From Lentisphaeria bacterium (lineage in GTDB: Bacteria; Verrucomicrobiota; Lentisphaeria; Victivallales; Victivallaceae): DNA of 38,822 nt. The stretch spans positions 1 through 38,822 of the forward strand of contig JABLYX010000049.1 in the NCBI GenBank assembly GCA_018265615.1. Reading direction: 5' to 3'. The translations under genes were made by a program, and so were the position numbers. The notes below the pieces were generated by a model. The model worked only from the letters and a program-made list of their open reading frames with translations. It made no database searches and had not been told where the DNA came from. Below are positions 32,087-38,822 of the stretch, piece after piece (within the stretch, counting starts at the first letter, position 1; every line of letters starts with the position of its first letter).

Positions 32087-33106
32087 TTATTCAACCGGAA
32101 TGGTCCGGACACTCTTGCGGATGATCAGCGAACAGTTCAGCACCTCGGTCTCCTCCACCTCGATGCCGCGAAGCCGCTTGATGAGCATATCGACGGCAAG
32201 CATTCCCATGTCGCGGGTCGGCTGGCGCAGCACGCTGACCGGGACCGGATAATATTCCAGCTCGCCGTCCTCTTCGAACGAGAGCAGTGAAATGTCCTCC
32301 GGCACGCGCAGCCCGGACTGCGAGAGTCCGGCGATCAGCTTCTGGGTCAGCATACTGTTGGTCGAGAAAATTCCGGTCGGCGGCTCCTTCATATTGACCA
32401 GCTCCGAAACCGCGCCGGAGACGGAATCCTGCATGGAGCGGTAGTCCCGGACCCAGATTCCCTCCGGATCTCCGCCGAGCTGCCGGACCGTCTCCAGGAA
32501 GCCCTCGATGCGCTGCTCCTGGCAGATGTCCGTGCGCGACATCGAAACGATCCCGAACCGGCGGTGGCCGTTGCTCCACAGATAGTTCGCGGCGTCGCGC
32601 CCGGCCCGGAAGCTGTCGGAGCTGATCCGGTAGCGGATGCCGGAGAAGTTGCCGATACTGACGACGGGAACCGACAGCTTTTCCAACCGCTCCGAAACCG
32701 CGTAAAGCATATCGAACTCCGGAACCAGCAGCCCCCGCAGCCGGTGCGCCCGGACGAGCCCGGCGATATAGTCGATGCCGAACGATTTCGGACTGAGCGC
32801 AATAACCTGCGCCGAAAGGTTTTCCGCCGTCAGCTCCTCCATGATCGAGGAGACCAGCGTGGCATTGTAGCTTGAGTTCAGGAAATCGCGATAGGCGAAC
32901 ATCACGACTCCGACGCTTTCCGGCGCTTCCGTCTCCACTCCGCCGGGCAGGCTCCGGGCGGACTGCAACTCTTCGATCACTTTCCTCACATGCTCCACCG
33001 TTGCGGAGCGATGCGTATATTTTCCGCTCAGGATCCGCGAAACAGTCGCAGTACTGACGCGCGCCTTGTCGGCAACTTCCTTGATTGTGGTATGTTCCAT
33101 CAGCAT
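32087..33106 (-). CDS. LacI-family transcriptional regulator
   Basis: A 339-residue repressor. The N-terminal helix-turn-helix TIKEVADKARVSTATVSRIL (residues about 5-25) is followed by a hinge and a sugar-binding domain (SVGVVMFAYRDF, RFGIVSMSRTD, GIFSTNSMLTQKLIAGL, ISLLSFEEDGELEYY). GGGAGGG is 7 nt ahead of ATG 33106, chosen over 33127 and 33100. It is the first gene of its own operon with GH130, a pseudopilin and two glycosidases, so it probably controls itself and them. The effector is likely a product of those enzymes. Confidence 0.92.
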   Translation of the reverse strand: MLMEHTTIKEVADKARVSTATVSRILSGKYTHRSATVEHVRKVIEELQSARSLPGGVETEAPESVGVVMFAYRDFLNSSYNATLVSSIMEELTAENLSAQVIALSPKSFGIDYIAGLVRAHRLRGLLVPEFDMLYAVSERLEKLSVPVVSIGNFSGIRYRISSDSFRAGRDAANYLWSNGHRRFGIVSMSRTDICQEQRIEGFLETVRQLGGDPEGIWVRDYRSMQDSVSGAVSELVNMKEPPTGIFSTNSMLTQKLIAGLSQSGLRVPEDISLLSFEEDGELEYYPVPVSVLRQPTRDMGMLAVDMLIKRLRGIEVEETEVLNCSLIIRKSVRTIPVE

Positions 33107-33148
33107 GGCTGAACCCTCCCGTTCCATCCGGTTCGATCTTCCGTTTTA

Positions 33149-33177
33149 ATTATACCCGGAAACACACAAAAAACCAA
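33149..33177 (-). promoter_or_regulatory. Promoter of lacI-type operon
   Basis: On the minus strand TTGGTT (33177-33172), a 17-base spacer and a perfect TATAAT (33154-33149), about 43 bp before ATG 33106. The weak -35 box suggests help from another factor. Confidence 0.55.
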
Positions 33178-33194
33178 GAAAAATCCGCAAATAA

Positions 33195-33259
33195 TGTAAT
33201 TTCAATTTTACACAAATTTACATTTTGCGAATTAAATAGATTATTACAAACATGTTACA
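33195..33259. promoter_or_regulatory. AT-rich cluster of TGTAA/TTACA repeats
   Basis: TTACA occurs at 33208, 33218, 33244 and 33255, and its inverse TGTAA at 33195. Spacings of 10, 26 and 11 bp put pairs on the same face of the helix, and 33195-33212 forms TGTAA-N8-TTACA. The cluster lies just upstream of the promoter at 33149-33177. It may be a regulator-binding array; the AT-richness makes chance repeats likely too. Confidence 0.35.
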
Positions 33260-33320
33260 TCGACACAACCATAAAACAATTACTTTCAATATGCAGCTGA
33301 GTTTTTACATTCCGGGGCAG

Positions 33321-33353
33321 AAAAAACGACCGGCACGTTTGATGCGGCCGGCC
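33321..33353 (-). terminator. Rho-independent terminator of the 38754 operon
   Basis: On the minus strand GGCCGGC (33353-33347), a 12-nt loop, GCCGGTC (33334-33328), one more base pair position and then six T (33326-33321). It lies about 25 bp after the stop of the six-hairpin gene and separates that operon from the lacI-type operon. Confidence 0.8.
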
Positions 33354-33377
33354 GCGGAAGGCGGGGAAGAGTTCAGG

Positions 33378-35432
33378 TCAGCGCAGGAGGTCCCAGGCGT
33401 TTTCCCCGCAGATGCGGAGCATTTTGTCGAGTGCCGACAGCCGGTAGGCGGCGGGCCAGACGACATACATGTCGTTGATGTGGCCGCGTTCCTCGCAGTT
33501 CCGGCGGTAGCGCGTCCAGCGCGTCTGGAAGAACGCTTCGCTCTGCAGGCCCCAGGGCCGACTGTGCCCGAGGACCATCGCGCCGCCTTTCGGCGTGATG
33601 CAGAGCGTCGCGTTGCGCCAGAGTGCGACCGCACGCTGCCGCCAGCGGTCATCTCCGGTCAGCTTCGCGAGGCGGAAGAACTCCGGAACCACGATGATCC
33701 CCCAGAGATCAATCGCCGGATGAAGCGTCGACACCGCCGTCCCGCCGCTCGTGTAGTAGCCGTACTTCGCGAAATCGCTGTCGGGCGGATAGAGCGCGTC
33801 ATACTGGTACGCCCACGACCAGAAGTAGCAGGAGGCTTTCAGCGCGGTTTCGAGGCAGCCCTCTTTCCCGGTCAGCTCATGGAGGTCCAGCGCGGTGAGG
33901 ATCCACGGATAGGCGGTCTCCTTGTCCATGCCGCCGCAGTCGATCGCACCGCCGGTGAAGATGAAGTTGTCGATGTCGCGGGCACGGTACATGGCGAACG
34001 CCCGTTCCGCGCACTCAAGGTATCTCGCCGCCCCGGTCTCGCGCCAGAGTTCGACGAGCGCCATGATGATGAAACCGCCGCCGGTGTTGCTGCCGGAGTC
34101 GGCCTTCTCGCCCTGCATCGTCCAGCGGATGCCGAAGCCGTCCTTCTCATCGTAATGATCGACGAAGAAATCACAGAGCCGGACGGCGAACTCCAGATAG
34201 CGCTCCCGGTCGATGCCGATCGATTTCAGCAGCGCATACGCCCGGGCCGCCTCTGCTCCGGCCCAGCCGAAGTTGCAGATGTCGCCGGGGATGCAGTCGC
34301 CCGAAATGTGCCGCGCATAGTTCGTCGGGAAAAGGCCGCAGGGGAACTGCGTCTCCATCCATGCGTCGAGACACGACAGCGCCGCGTCGAGCAGCTCCGG
34401 ATTGCCGCGCCGGATGTGGTCGAGGATGAACATGCGGGACTGCTGAAAGCACTGTCCCGACCACCCCGCCTCGAAAACGGGGTGCGGAAAATAGATCGAG
34501 TCGTCATTCGGATTGTCCCGCATGACGTTGCGGAACATTTTGACTCCGTGATAGTCGCACATCAGGAACTTCGCGTGTTCGATCGCCGTCTCATACGCCT
34601 CCTCCGGCGAAATCGATGCGCCGTGGCGGAACGGGAAGAGTTCGGCGGCCCGGTCGAACAGCGCGGCAGTGCCGTAATGCTCCCACGGCGGCGTCCCGAT
34701 GAACACATACGCGCGCACCGCGAACCGTTCTCCGGGCTGAAGCGTCAGGTATTCGTCATAGCGTTCGGTCATGACGTCGTGGTCGGAGTAGGTCAGCGGC
34801 GCTTCGGTGACAGGGTAGAAGATACGGTGCAGACAGCTTCCGTCGCCGTTCACGATGAACGAGCACGAGGAGCGCAAACTCGCCGGGTCGCGGTCGGAAG
34901 CGAAGAGCGCCGCCACGCGCCGGGCGTCCTCCGCGACCGTGCAGGAGGGGATCGACATGCGGTCGTAGCCGAAGATCCACGGTTCTCCGCCGAGTTCATA
35001 TCCGTGCGGCTCTTTTCCGCCGCTCAGGCGGTTGCCGTCGTAGGAAACGCACGGAATCGACGTGCGGGCCGGAATGAAGCAGCTTTTCACTTCGAGGATC
35101 GGTTTGCCCGTGCGGGCGGTCGCGCCGTTGTTCACGATTTCGCGGTCGATTCCGAAGAGCCCGCCGCCGAGCGGCGTCACCCGGTCGGAGGCTTCGAGCC
35201 CGCCGAAGCGGAAGCCCGGCGCGAACACGCCGTCACCCAGCGCGTTCACATGCTGCGTATCCCCGCGCGGCGGCAGGCGGTATACGGCCAGCCCCTCCCC
35301 GGCGCGTTCCTCAACAACCTCGAACGGCAGCTCGCGGCCGTTCACCTCAAAACGCGGTGGGCGCAGCTCCATGACTGCATCCGGGGCGGATTCCGCCGTC
35401 ATACGGCCGCCGTCGATCAGTTCGAAAAACAT
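33378..35432 (-). CDS. Six-hairpin (alpha/alpha)6 glycosidase-like protein
   Basis: A 684-residue protein without signal peptide, presumably cytoplasmic. Residues about 1-260 are beta-rich (PRFEVNGRELPFEVVEERAG, GKPILEVKSCFI); residues about 275-684 are helical with repeated hairpin text such as ELLDAALSCLDAWMETQF, YLEFAVRLCDFFVDHYDEKD and ALVELWRETGAARYLECAER. This is typical of (alpha/alpha)6 toroids seen in GH88, GH105, GH127 and related enzymes. I cannot name the family or the catalytic acids. AAAAGGAG lies about 10 nt before the ATG. It follows the agarase-like gene by 14 bp and is the last gene of the operon. A role in finishing imported oligosaccharide is inferred from context only. 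Confidence 0.75.
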   Translation of the reverse strand: MFFELIDGGRMTAESAPDAVMELRPPRFEVNGRELPFEVVEERAGEGLAVYRLPPRGDTQHVNALGDGVFAPGFRFGGLEASDRVTPLGGGLFGIDREIVNNGATARTGKPILEVKSCFIPARTSIPCVSYDGNRLSGGKEPHGYELGGEPWIFGYDRMSIPSCTVAEDARRVAALFASDRDPASLRSSCSFIVNGDGSCLHRIFYPVTEAPLTYSDHDVMTERYDEYLTLQPGERFAVRAYVFIGTPPWEHYGTAALFDRAAELFPFRHGASISPEEAYETAIEHAKFLMCDYHGVKMFRNVMRDNPNDDSIYFPHPVFEAGWSGQCFQQSRMFILDHIRRGNPELLDAALSCLDAWMETQFPCGLFPTNYARHISGDCIPGDICNFGWAGAEAARAYALLKSIGIDRERYLEFAVRLCDFFVDHYDEKDGFGIRWTMQGEKADSGSNTGGGFIIMALVELWRETGAARYLECAERAFAMYRARDIDNFIFTGGAIDCGGMDKETAYPWILTALDLHELTGKEGCLETALKASCYFWSWAYQYDALYPPDSDFAKYGYYTSGGTAVSTLHPAIDLWGIIVVPEFFRLAKLTGDDRWRQRAVALWRNATLCITPKGGAMVLGHSRPWGLQSEAFFQTRWTRYRRNCEERGHINDMYVVWPAAYRLSALDKMLRICGENAWDLLR

Positions 35433-35446
35433 CCGGAATACTCCTT

Positions 35447-37561
35447 TTATTGTTTTTTTCCGCTGCGGATTTCATACAGTTTCCGGGCGACCCTGCGCGC
35501 GGCGTCCACCATCTCCGGGTACGGACGGTCGCAGATGTCGAGAAAACCGAAACCGAAGTTCTCGTCGTCGAGCGAACGCCCGGCCGCCGACTGGTCGATC
35601 AGCCGGTAGTAGTGGGTTCCGACGATCAACGGGTTGCGCAGAGCGCCGGTCACGCAGGCGGCGTAGTCGTGCCCGCGCTCCGCATCGTCCGCGCTGCCCT
35701 GCAATCCGGGGTGCGGGTTGCCGTTTGCGATGGTTCCGAAGTGGAACTCCCCGATGATAATCGGGACATCCGCATTTCCGGGCAGCCGCAGCTCCTCCAC
35801 CGAATACTCGTAAAGGTTGAAACTTACGACATCGCAATGCTTTGCGGCGGCTGATTGTATGCGTCGGTTCGGGATCCCGGCGAAGCGGGCGCCGAGGTAG
35901 AGCATCTGCGGCGAGAAGCGCTTGACCGCCCGCTTCGCTCCCTCGAAATAGCGTTCCGCAAGCTCGTCGTTGAAGGCGAGCAGATCCTGCCGCGCCGCGG
36001 GGGAATCGGGGATCCGGGTCGATTCGAGGAAGGCGTCGAATGAAGGATACGAACACTTCCACGCATCATTCAATCCGTTGACGGAACCGTATTTCCGCTC
36101 AAGCCGGCGCAGGAATTCACGTTTCGCGGGCTGATCGGCGGGACTCGCGATCACGGCTTCGGCCAGCGCGGTTTCTCCGCCCCAGTTGTGCTCGTTGTCA
36201 ACGAAAGCGCCGATGCACATCGGATCCTCCACCGCGAACGCCCAGTTCCGTTGCAGCGCCTTGACAATTTCCTCTTCGAACCGCGGGTCGAACACGTCCG
36301 GGAAACGGCGCATGACGCCGCCGGGATGTCCCGCGACGACCGGAGCCTTCCGGCACTCGGTCTGGATGACATACGGCATTTTCCCCTCGCGCACATACTT
36401 TGCCGACGACCAGTTCGCCAGGGTGTTGACTCCCCAGCTCGCGGCGCGGTCGTAAAGCCGTTTCCGGTAGGCATTCTGCCAGTCGCGGCCGTATTTCCGG
36501 CGCAGGTTCGCGCCGAAAAAGTCATAGGCGTCCGGCACGACCTTCATCCGGCGGTAAAAGCTGTCCGTGCCGGGGGCGTACCCCTGTTTGCGGTAGAGCC
36601 CTGCCGCCTCCGGGGTTCCGACTGCCGGAATCCCCTCAAAATAGTGTTCCCGCAACGTCACACCCGTAACCTGGTCCTGCTCGAACTGGCAGATGCCGTG
36701 GGAGAAGAAAAGTTTGCCTTCCGGGTCGACGAAATACCACTTGTCCTTATACCTCTGCGTGCGGAAGCGCCCCGTCGCCTCCAGGGTGGGACCGTCCGCC
36801 CAGCCGCCGAAGCGGTTCCAGCCGGCAGGGCGCGGATGCGCCGCGAGATCGGCCGCCTCGGTGTCGCGGAGCCTCACGAGATCCGCATCCGAGCGGGTCT
36901 TGCCCGGCCACTGCCTGTGCCTGTACTGGCCGTAGCGGTCGATGGCGGGAAAGAATGTTTCCGGAGAGCGGATCGCCTCGGAAACGCCCCCGAACGGCTC
37001 CTCGATCCGGATGTCGCTCACCTCGAAGCGAACCTCTCCGCCATACGGCCGGACGAAGAGCATGATGTTCGAAATTCTCTGCACATCGAGGTTGCAGCGC
37101 CCGGCCAGCCCCTCCGGCGAATTCTTGCCGCCCTCGAACTTCACGCTCTCCGGGGCGAGGCCGCTGCGGAAATAGCGGACTCGCAGCATGGCGCTTTCTC
37201 CGGGTTCGAACGCCCGGCCGCCGCGGATGCAGCGCTCCCGCCCGTTCGCGCCGGGATTCTCGATCTGGCACTTCACGGCGATCTGCCGGCCGGTCAGGTT
37301 CCGGATCCGCATCGCCAGCACGGAACCGCGCGAAAGGTCGAAATAACGCGATCCGTCCTGCGGCTTCAGATTGATGCCGGGCCAGTGCATCCTCTGCTCC
37401 GCCGGGATGGTGACGACCAGTGTATTACCCCGCTTCACAACCGCCGCCTTCCCGTTGACGGTGATCTTCGATGCGTCATACTCCTTCAGGGAAAGCGGCT
37501 CCGCCGCGGCCAGGCCCCCCGCCGCAAGCAGGAGAGAGGCTGTCAAAAAAGATCTCATCAT
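35447..37561 (-). CDS. Secreted GH50/agarase-like clan-A glycosidase
   Basis: A 704-residue exported enzyme. Signal peptide about 1-20 (SFLTASLLLAAGGLAAAE), an N-terminal beta-sandwich (about 25-190), then a barrel that starts GWNRFGGWADGPTLEATGRF and KWYFVDPEGKLFFSHGI, text shared with beta-agarases of GH50 type and the wider GH42-like group. Candidate acid/base is E457 in IGAFVDNEHNWGGE; candidate nucleophile is E605 in IIIGEFHFGT. A narrow substrate claim is not justified; agarose, porphyran or another galactan is possible. The ribosome-binding GGAGG is inside the last codons of the pseudopilin gene, 2 bp away, so translation is coupled to it. Confidence 0.83.
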   Translation of the reverse strand: MMRSFLTASLLLAAGGLAAAEPLSLKEYDASKITVNGKAAVVKRGNTLVVTIPAEQRMHWPGINLKPQDGSRYFDLSRGSVLAMRIRNLTGRQIAVKCQIENPGANGRERCIRGGRAFEPGESAMLRVRYFRSGLAPESVKFEGGKNSPEGLAGRCNLDVQRISNIMLFVRPYGGEVRFEVSDIRIEEPFGGVSEAIRSPETFFPAIDRYGQYRHRQWPGKTRSDADLVRLRDTEAADLAAHPRPAGWNRFGGWADGPTLEATGRFRTQRYKDKWYFVDPEGKLFFSHGICQFEQDQVTGVTLREHYFEGIPAVGTPEAAGLYRKQGYAPGTDSFYRRMKVVPDAYDFFGANLRRKYGRDWQNAYRKRLYDRAASWGVNTLANWSSAKYVREGKMPYVIQTECRKAPVVAGHPGGVMRRFPDVFDPRFEEEIVKALQRNWAFAVEDPMCIGAFVDNEHNWGGETALAEAVIASPADQPAKREFLRRLERKYGSVNGLNDAWKCSYPSFDAFLESTRIPDSPAARQDLLAFNDELAERYFEGAKRAVKRFSPQMLYLGARFAGIPNRRIQSAAAKHCDVVSFNLYEYSVEELRLPGNADVPIIIGEFHFGTIANGNPHPGLQGSADDAERGHDYAACVTGALRNPLIVGTHYYRLIDQSAAGRSLDDENFGFGFLDICDRPYPEMVDAARRVARKLYEIRSGKKQ

Positions 37562-37563
37562 TC

Positions 37564-38754
37564 TTATCTGCCTCCGTAACTATCTTTGGAATAAGCGGTA
37601 TAATATTGCGTCGGCTTCATCGGCGAAGCCTCGAAAGCGTTGCCGGTCAGATTCTCCACATGGCCGTCTGCAAACCCCATGTTCCCGGCGGAGCCGTGCC
37701 CGAGCACAAACATCGCCGCATTCGTACTCTTCGGATTGCTCGCCTGCGAGAGAACCATATCGAAGTAGGGTTTCTGATAATTGGGGCTGAAGGCATCCCC
37801 GATGAGCATCAGCTGCGACTGGTTCTTCATGCGTTTCATGCAGAAGACGGTTCCGCTGGCGCCGCCCACGCCGTGCCCGGTGATGAATCCGCCCCCCGTC
37901 AGATAGCGCAGATAGACGCCGAAGCTCTTCTGTTGGTCGGCGGTCGATTCGACGTTGAAGCCGTAGGAGCAGGCCGTATCGGTGCTCGTCTCCGCCGGAA
38001 ACGTCCAGTTGGCCGAAGGACAGGCCATCGTTTTCGGGCTGGTGTAGGAGGGCATGTTGTATTCACCGGCATACGAAACGCCGGTCAGCAAATTCGGAGC
38101 GAGCTGGAATCCGTAGGCGGAGGAAGATTTTCCGCTCACGGAACGGATGATGAGGAACTCCTTGTTGTCTTCCCCGTAGAATGTAACCGCCTGCAGCACC
38201 TGTTTCAGGTTGTTCACGCAAGTGCTGCTGCGGGCCCGTTCGCGCGCCTGATTCAGTGCAGGCAGCAGCATCGCTGCGAGAATTGCAATGATCGCAATCA
38301 CCACGAGCAGCTCAATGAGTGTAAAACGGGTGAAAGCAAGGCCGCGGAAGCGGGGAGATGCGGGGGGCGTTTCCGCCGCCCCCCGCGCCCCCTGCGTCCG
38401 GCAAGGTGCCGGTGCCGGGTAAGGCCCGGAGCCGTACTTGGCTGCGGGCGGCCGGTACGGGAAGGAAAAGCCGCAGAAACGCGAAGAAATCTTCCCGCTT
38501 TTCTGCGGAAAGATCCCTTCACGTTTCTGCTCCACTTCGCCGTTTGCCGAGCGGATGCAACGGTGCGCGGCGATGAGGGTCCTGTGGGAGATTATACGGG
38601 TGGCCGGTACGGGGAGAGACGCGGTGCAAACCACCGCTTTCTCTCCCCCGAACCCCTCTCTTTCACGCAGGGCGGACAAAAGGATATGATTGCATGCTGA
38701 GCAAGTTTTCGCCACGGGAATCCCGATCAATGTAATTTGCTTTGTACGCACCAT
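37564..38754 (-). CDS. Pseudopilin with ~143-residue leader
   Basis: A 396-codon frame whose last ~250 residues are an ordinary pseudopilin: FTLIELLVVIAIIAIL from residue 144, AAMLLPALNQARERARSSTC, and a C-terminal VLGHGSAGNMGFADGHVENL with the H-X9-DG motif. What precedes residue 144 is not. No ATG, GTG or TTG occurs in frame between residue 74 (GTG at 38535) and the membrane segment, and the ATG at 38754 has AAAGGGGG well spaced ahead of it. The leader text is cysteine-, proline- and arginine-rich, and residues about 108-133 are the translation of the extragenic repeat at 38360-38429. Either a very long leader is tolerated by the peptidase, or a repeat has been inserted in frame. First gene of the operon with the agarase-like gene. 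Confidence 0.75.
   Translation of the reverse strand: MVRTKQITLIGIPVAKTCSACNHILLSALREREGFGGEKAVVCTASLPVPATRIISHRTLIAAHRCIRSANGEVEQKREGIFPQKSGKISSRFCGFSFPYRPPAAKYGSGPYPAPAPCRTQGARGAAETPPASPRFRGLAFTRFTLIELLVVIAIIAILAAMLLPALNQARERARSSTCVNNLKQVLQAVTFYGEDNKEFLIIRSVSGKSSSAYGFQLAPNLLTGVSYAGEYNMPSYTSPKTMACPSANWTFPAETSTDTACSYGFNVESTADQQKSFGVYLRYLTGGGFITGHGVGGASGTVFCMKRMKNQSQLMLIGDAFSPNYQKPYFDMVLSQASNPKSTNAAMFVLGHGSAGNMGFADGHVENLTGNAFEASPMKPTQYYTAYSKDSYGGR
38360..38429. repeat. Extragenic GC-rich repeat, member C, inside a gene
   Basis: Hairpin GCGGGGGGCG/CGCCCCCCGC (38360-38369 with 38377-38386), core CCGGCAAGGTGCCGGTGCCG (38398-38417) and hairpin CCGGG-TAAGG-CCCGG (38415-38429). It shares order and core with the intergenic members at 329-397 and 6383-6469 but lies within the reading frame of the long-leader pseudopilin. 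It is about 35 bp from the start of the membrane-segment codons. Confidence 0.7.
38473..38530. repeat. Long nested hairpin in the pseudopilin leader
   Basis: GCAGAAACG (38473-38481) is the exact reverse complement of 38522-38530, and inside it 38489-38498 pairs with 38505-38514 at 9 of 10 bases. The DNA lies within the long leader of the pseudopilin gene. A 12-bp direct repeat GGCCGGTACGGG flanks the block (38450-38461 and 38602-38613), as if the segment between had been inserted or mobilised. Confidence 0.6.
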
Positions 38755-38762
38755 TTACCCCC

Positions 38763-38790
38763 TTTCACGCATAATACGAAGTATGTGAAA
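38763..38790. promoter_or_regulatory. Operator-like palindrome before pseudopilin gene
   Basis: TTTCAC (38763-38768) and GTGAAA (38785-38790) face each other 16 bp apart, 8 bp before ATG 38754. Between them the minus strand reads TATTAT (38776-38771), a candidate -10 box, although a leader this short would be unusual and no -35 box is convincing. The site could bind a regulator encoded outside the window. Confidence 0.35.
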
Positions 38791-38822
38791 CAAACGATGC
38801 TGCCCGGAAAAAAGCGCGGATA

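Overview
The window looks like a chromosomal segment of a high-GC, Gram-negative-type bacterium of the Lentisphaerota (Victivallis-like, probably gut-associated). I infer this from five type II/IV-like pseudopilin genes with the FTLIELLVVIAIIAILA(S/A)MLLPALNQAR N-terminus and a C-terminal DGH motif, from many secreted clan-A glycosidases, and from short GC-rich extragenic hairpin repeats. No rRNA or marker gene beyond guaA is present, so the phylum is an inference. No tRNA, rRNA, CRISPR array, transposase, integrase or phage gene was found.

Layout. (1) 1-2370: a repeat region with a 991-bp tandem duplication. Each unit carries one orphan 119-codon gene on the minus strand, preceded by a ~100-nt inverted-repeat leader that could hide its ribosome-binding site and form a small terminator. 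(2) 2371-6354: a glycyl-radical enzyme and its radical-SAM activase (minus strand, ATGA overlap), divergent from an AraC-type regulator with a textbook promoter. (3) 6355-8166: repeat-rich intergenic DNA, then guaA with its own promoter and terminator. The encoded GMP synthase lacks most of its glutaminase domain. (4) 20126 down to 8195: one tightly packed minus-strand operon of two pseudopilins, a heparinase II/III-like lyase, an M14 carboxypeptidase, a substrate-binding-protein/permease fusion, a second permease and two Opp/Dpp-type ATPases. A divergent GntR/LacI-hybrid repressor (20296-21357) reads towards an AraC regulator. Two matching ACTCC-N6-GGAG operators lie on the repressor promoter and on the operon promoter. 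(5) 22437-26152: a plus-strand pseudopilin and a large clan-A glycosidase, divergent from that AraC regulator. (6) 33106 down to 26240: LacI regulator, GH130 phosphorylase, pseudopilin and two tandem GH51/GH39-like glycosidases (one lipoprotein, one secreted). (7) 38754 down to 33378: a pseudopilin with a ~143-residue leader, a GH50-like agarase-type glycosidase and a six-hairpin (alpha/alpha)6 protein, closed by a terminator.

How it fits together. Regions 4-7 read as four adjacent polysaccharide-utilisation loci. Three have an identifiable local regulator (GntR, AraC, LacI); none was seen for the 38754 locus. In each locus one or two pseudopilin genes are cotranscribed with secreted carbohydrate-active enzymes, in the place where Bacteroidota loci would have SusC/SusD. 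Only the 20126 operon carries its own import system. The pairing of a dedicated pseudopilin with each enzyme set is the most interesting system here. The long-leader pseudopilin, the truncated GuaA, the transporter fusion and the duplicated structured leader are separate oddities worth checking.
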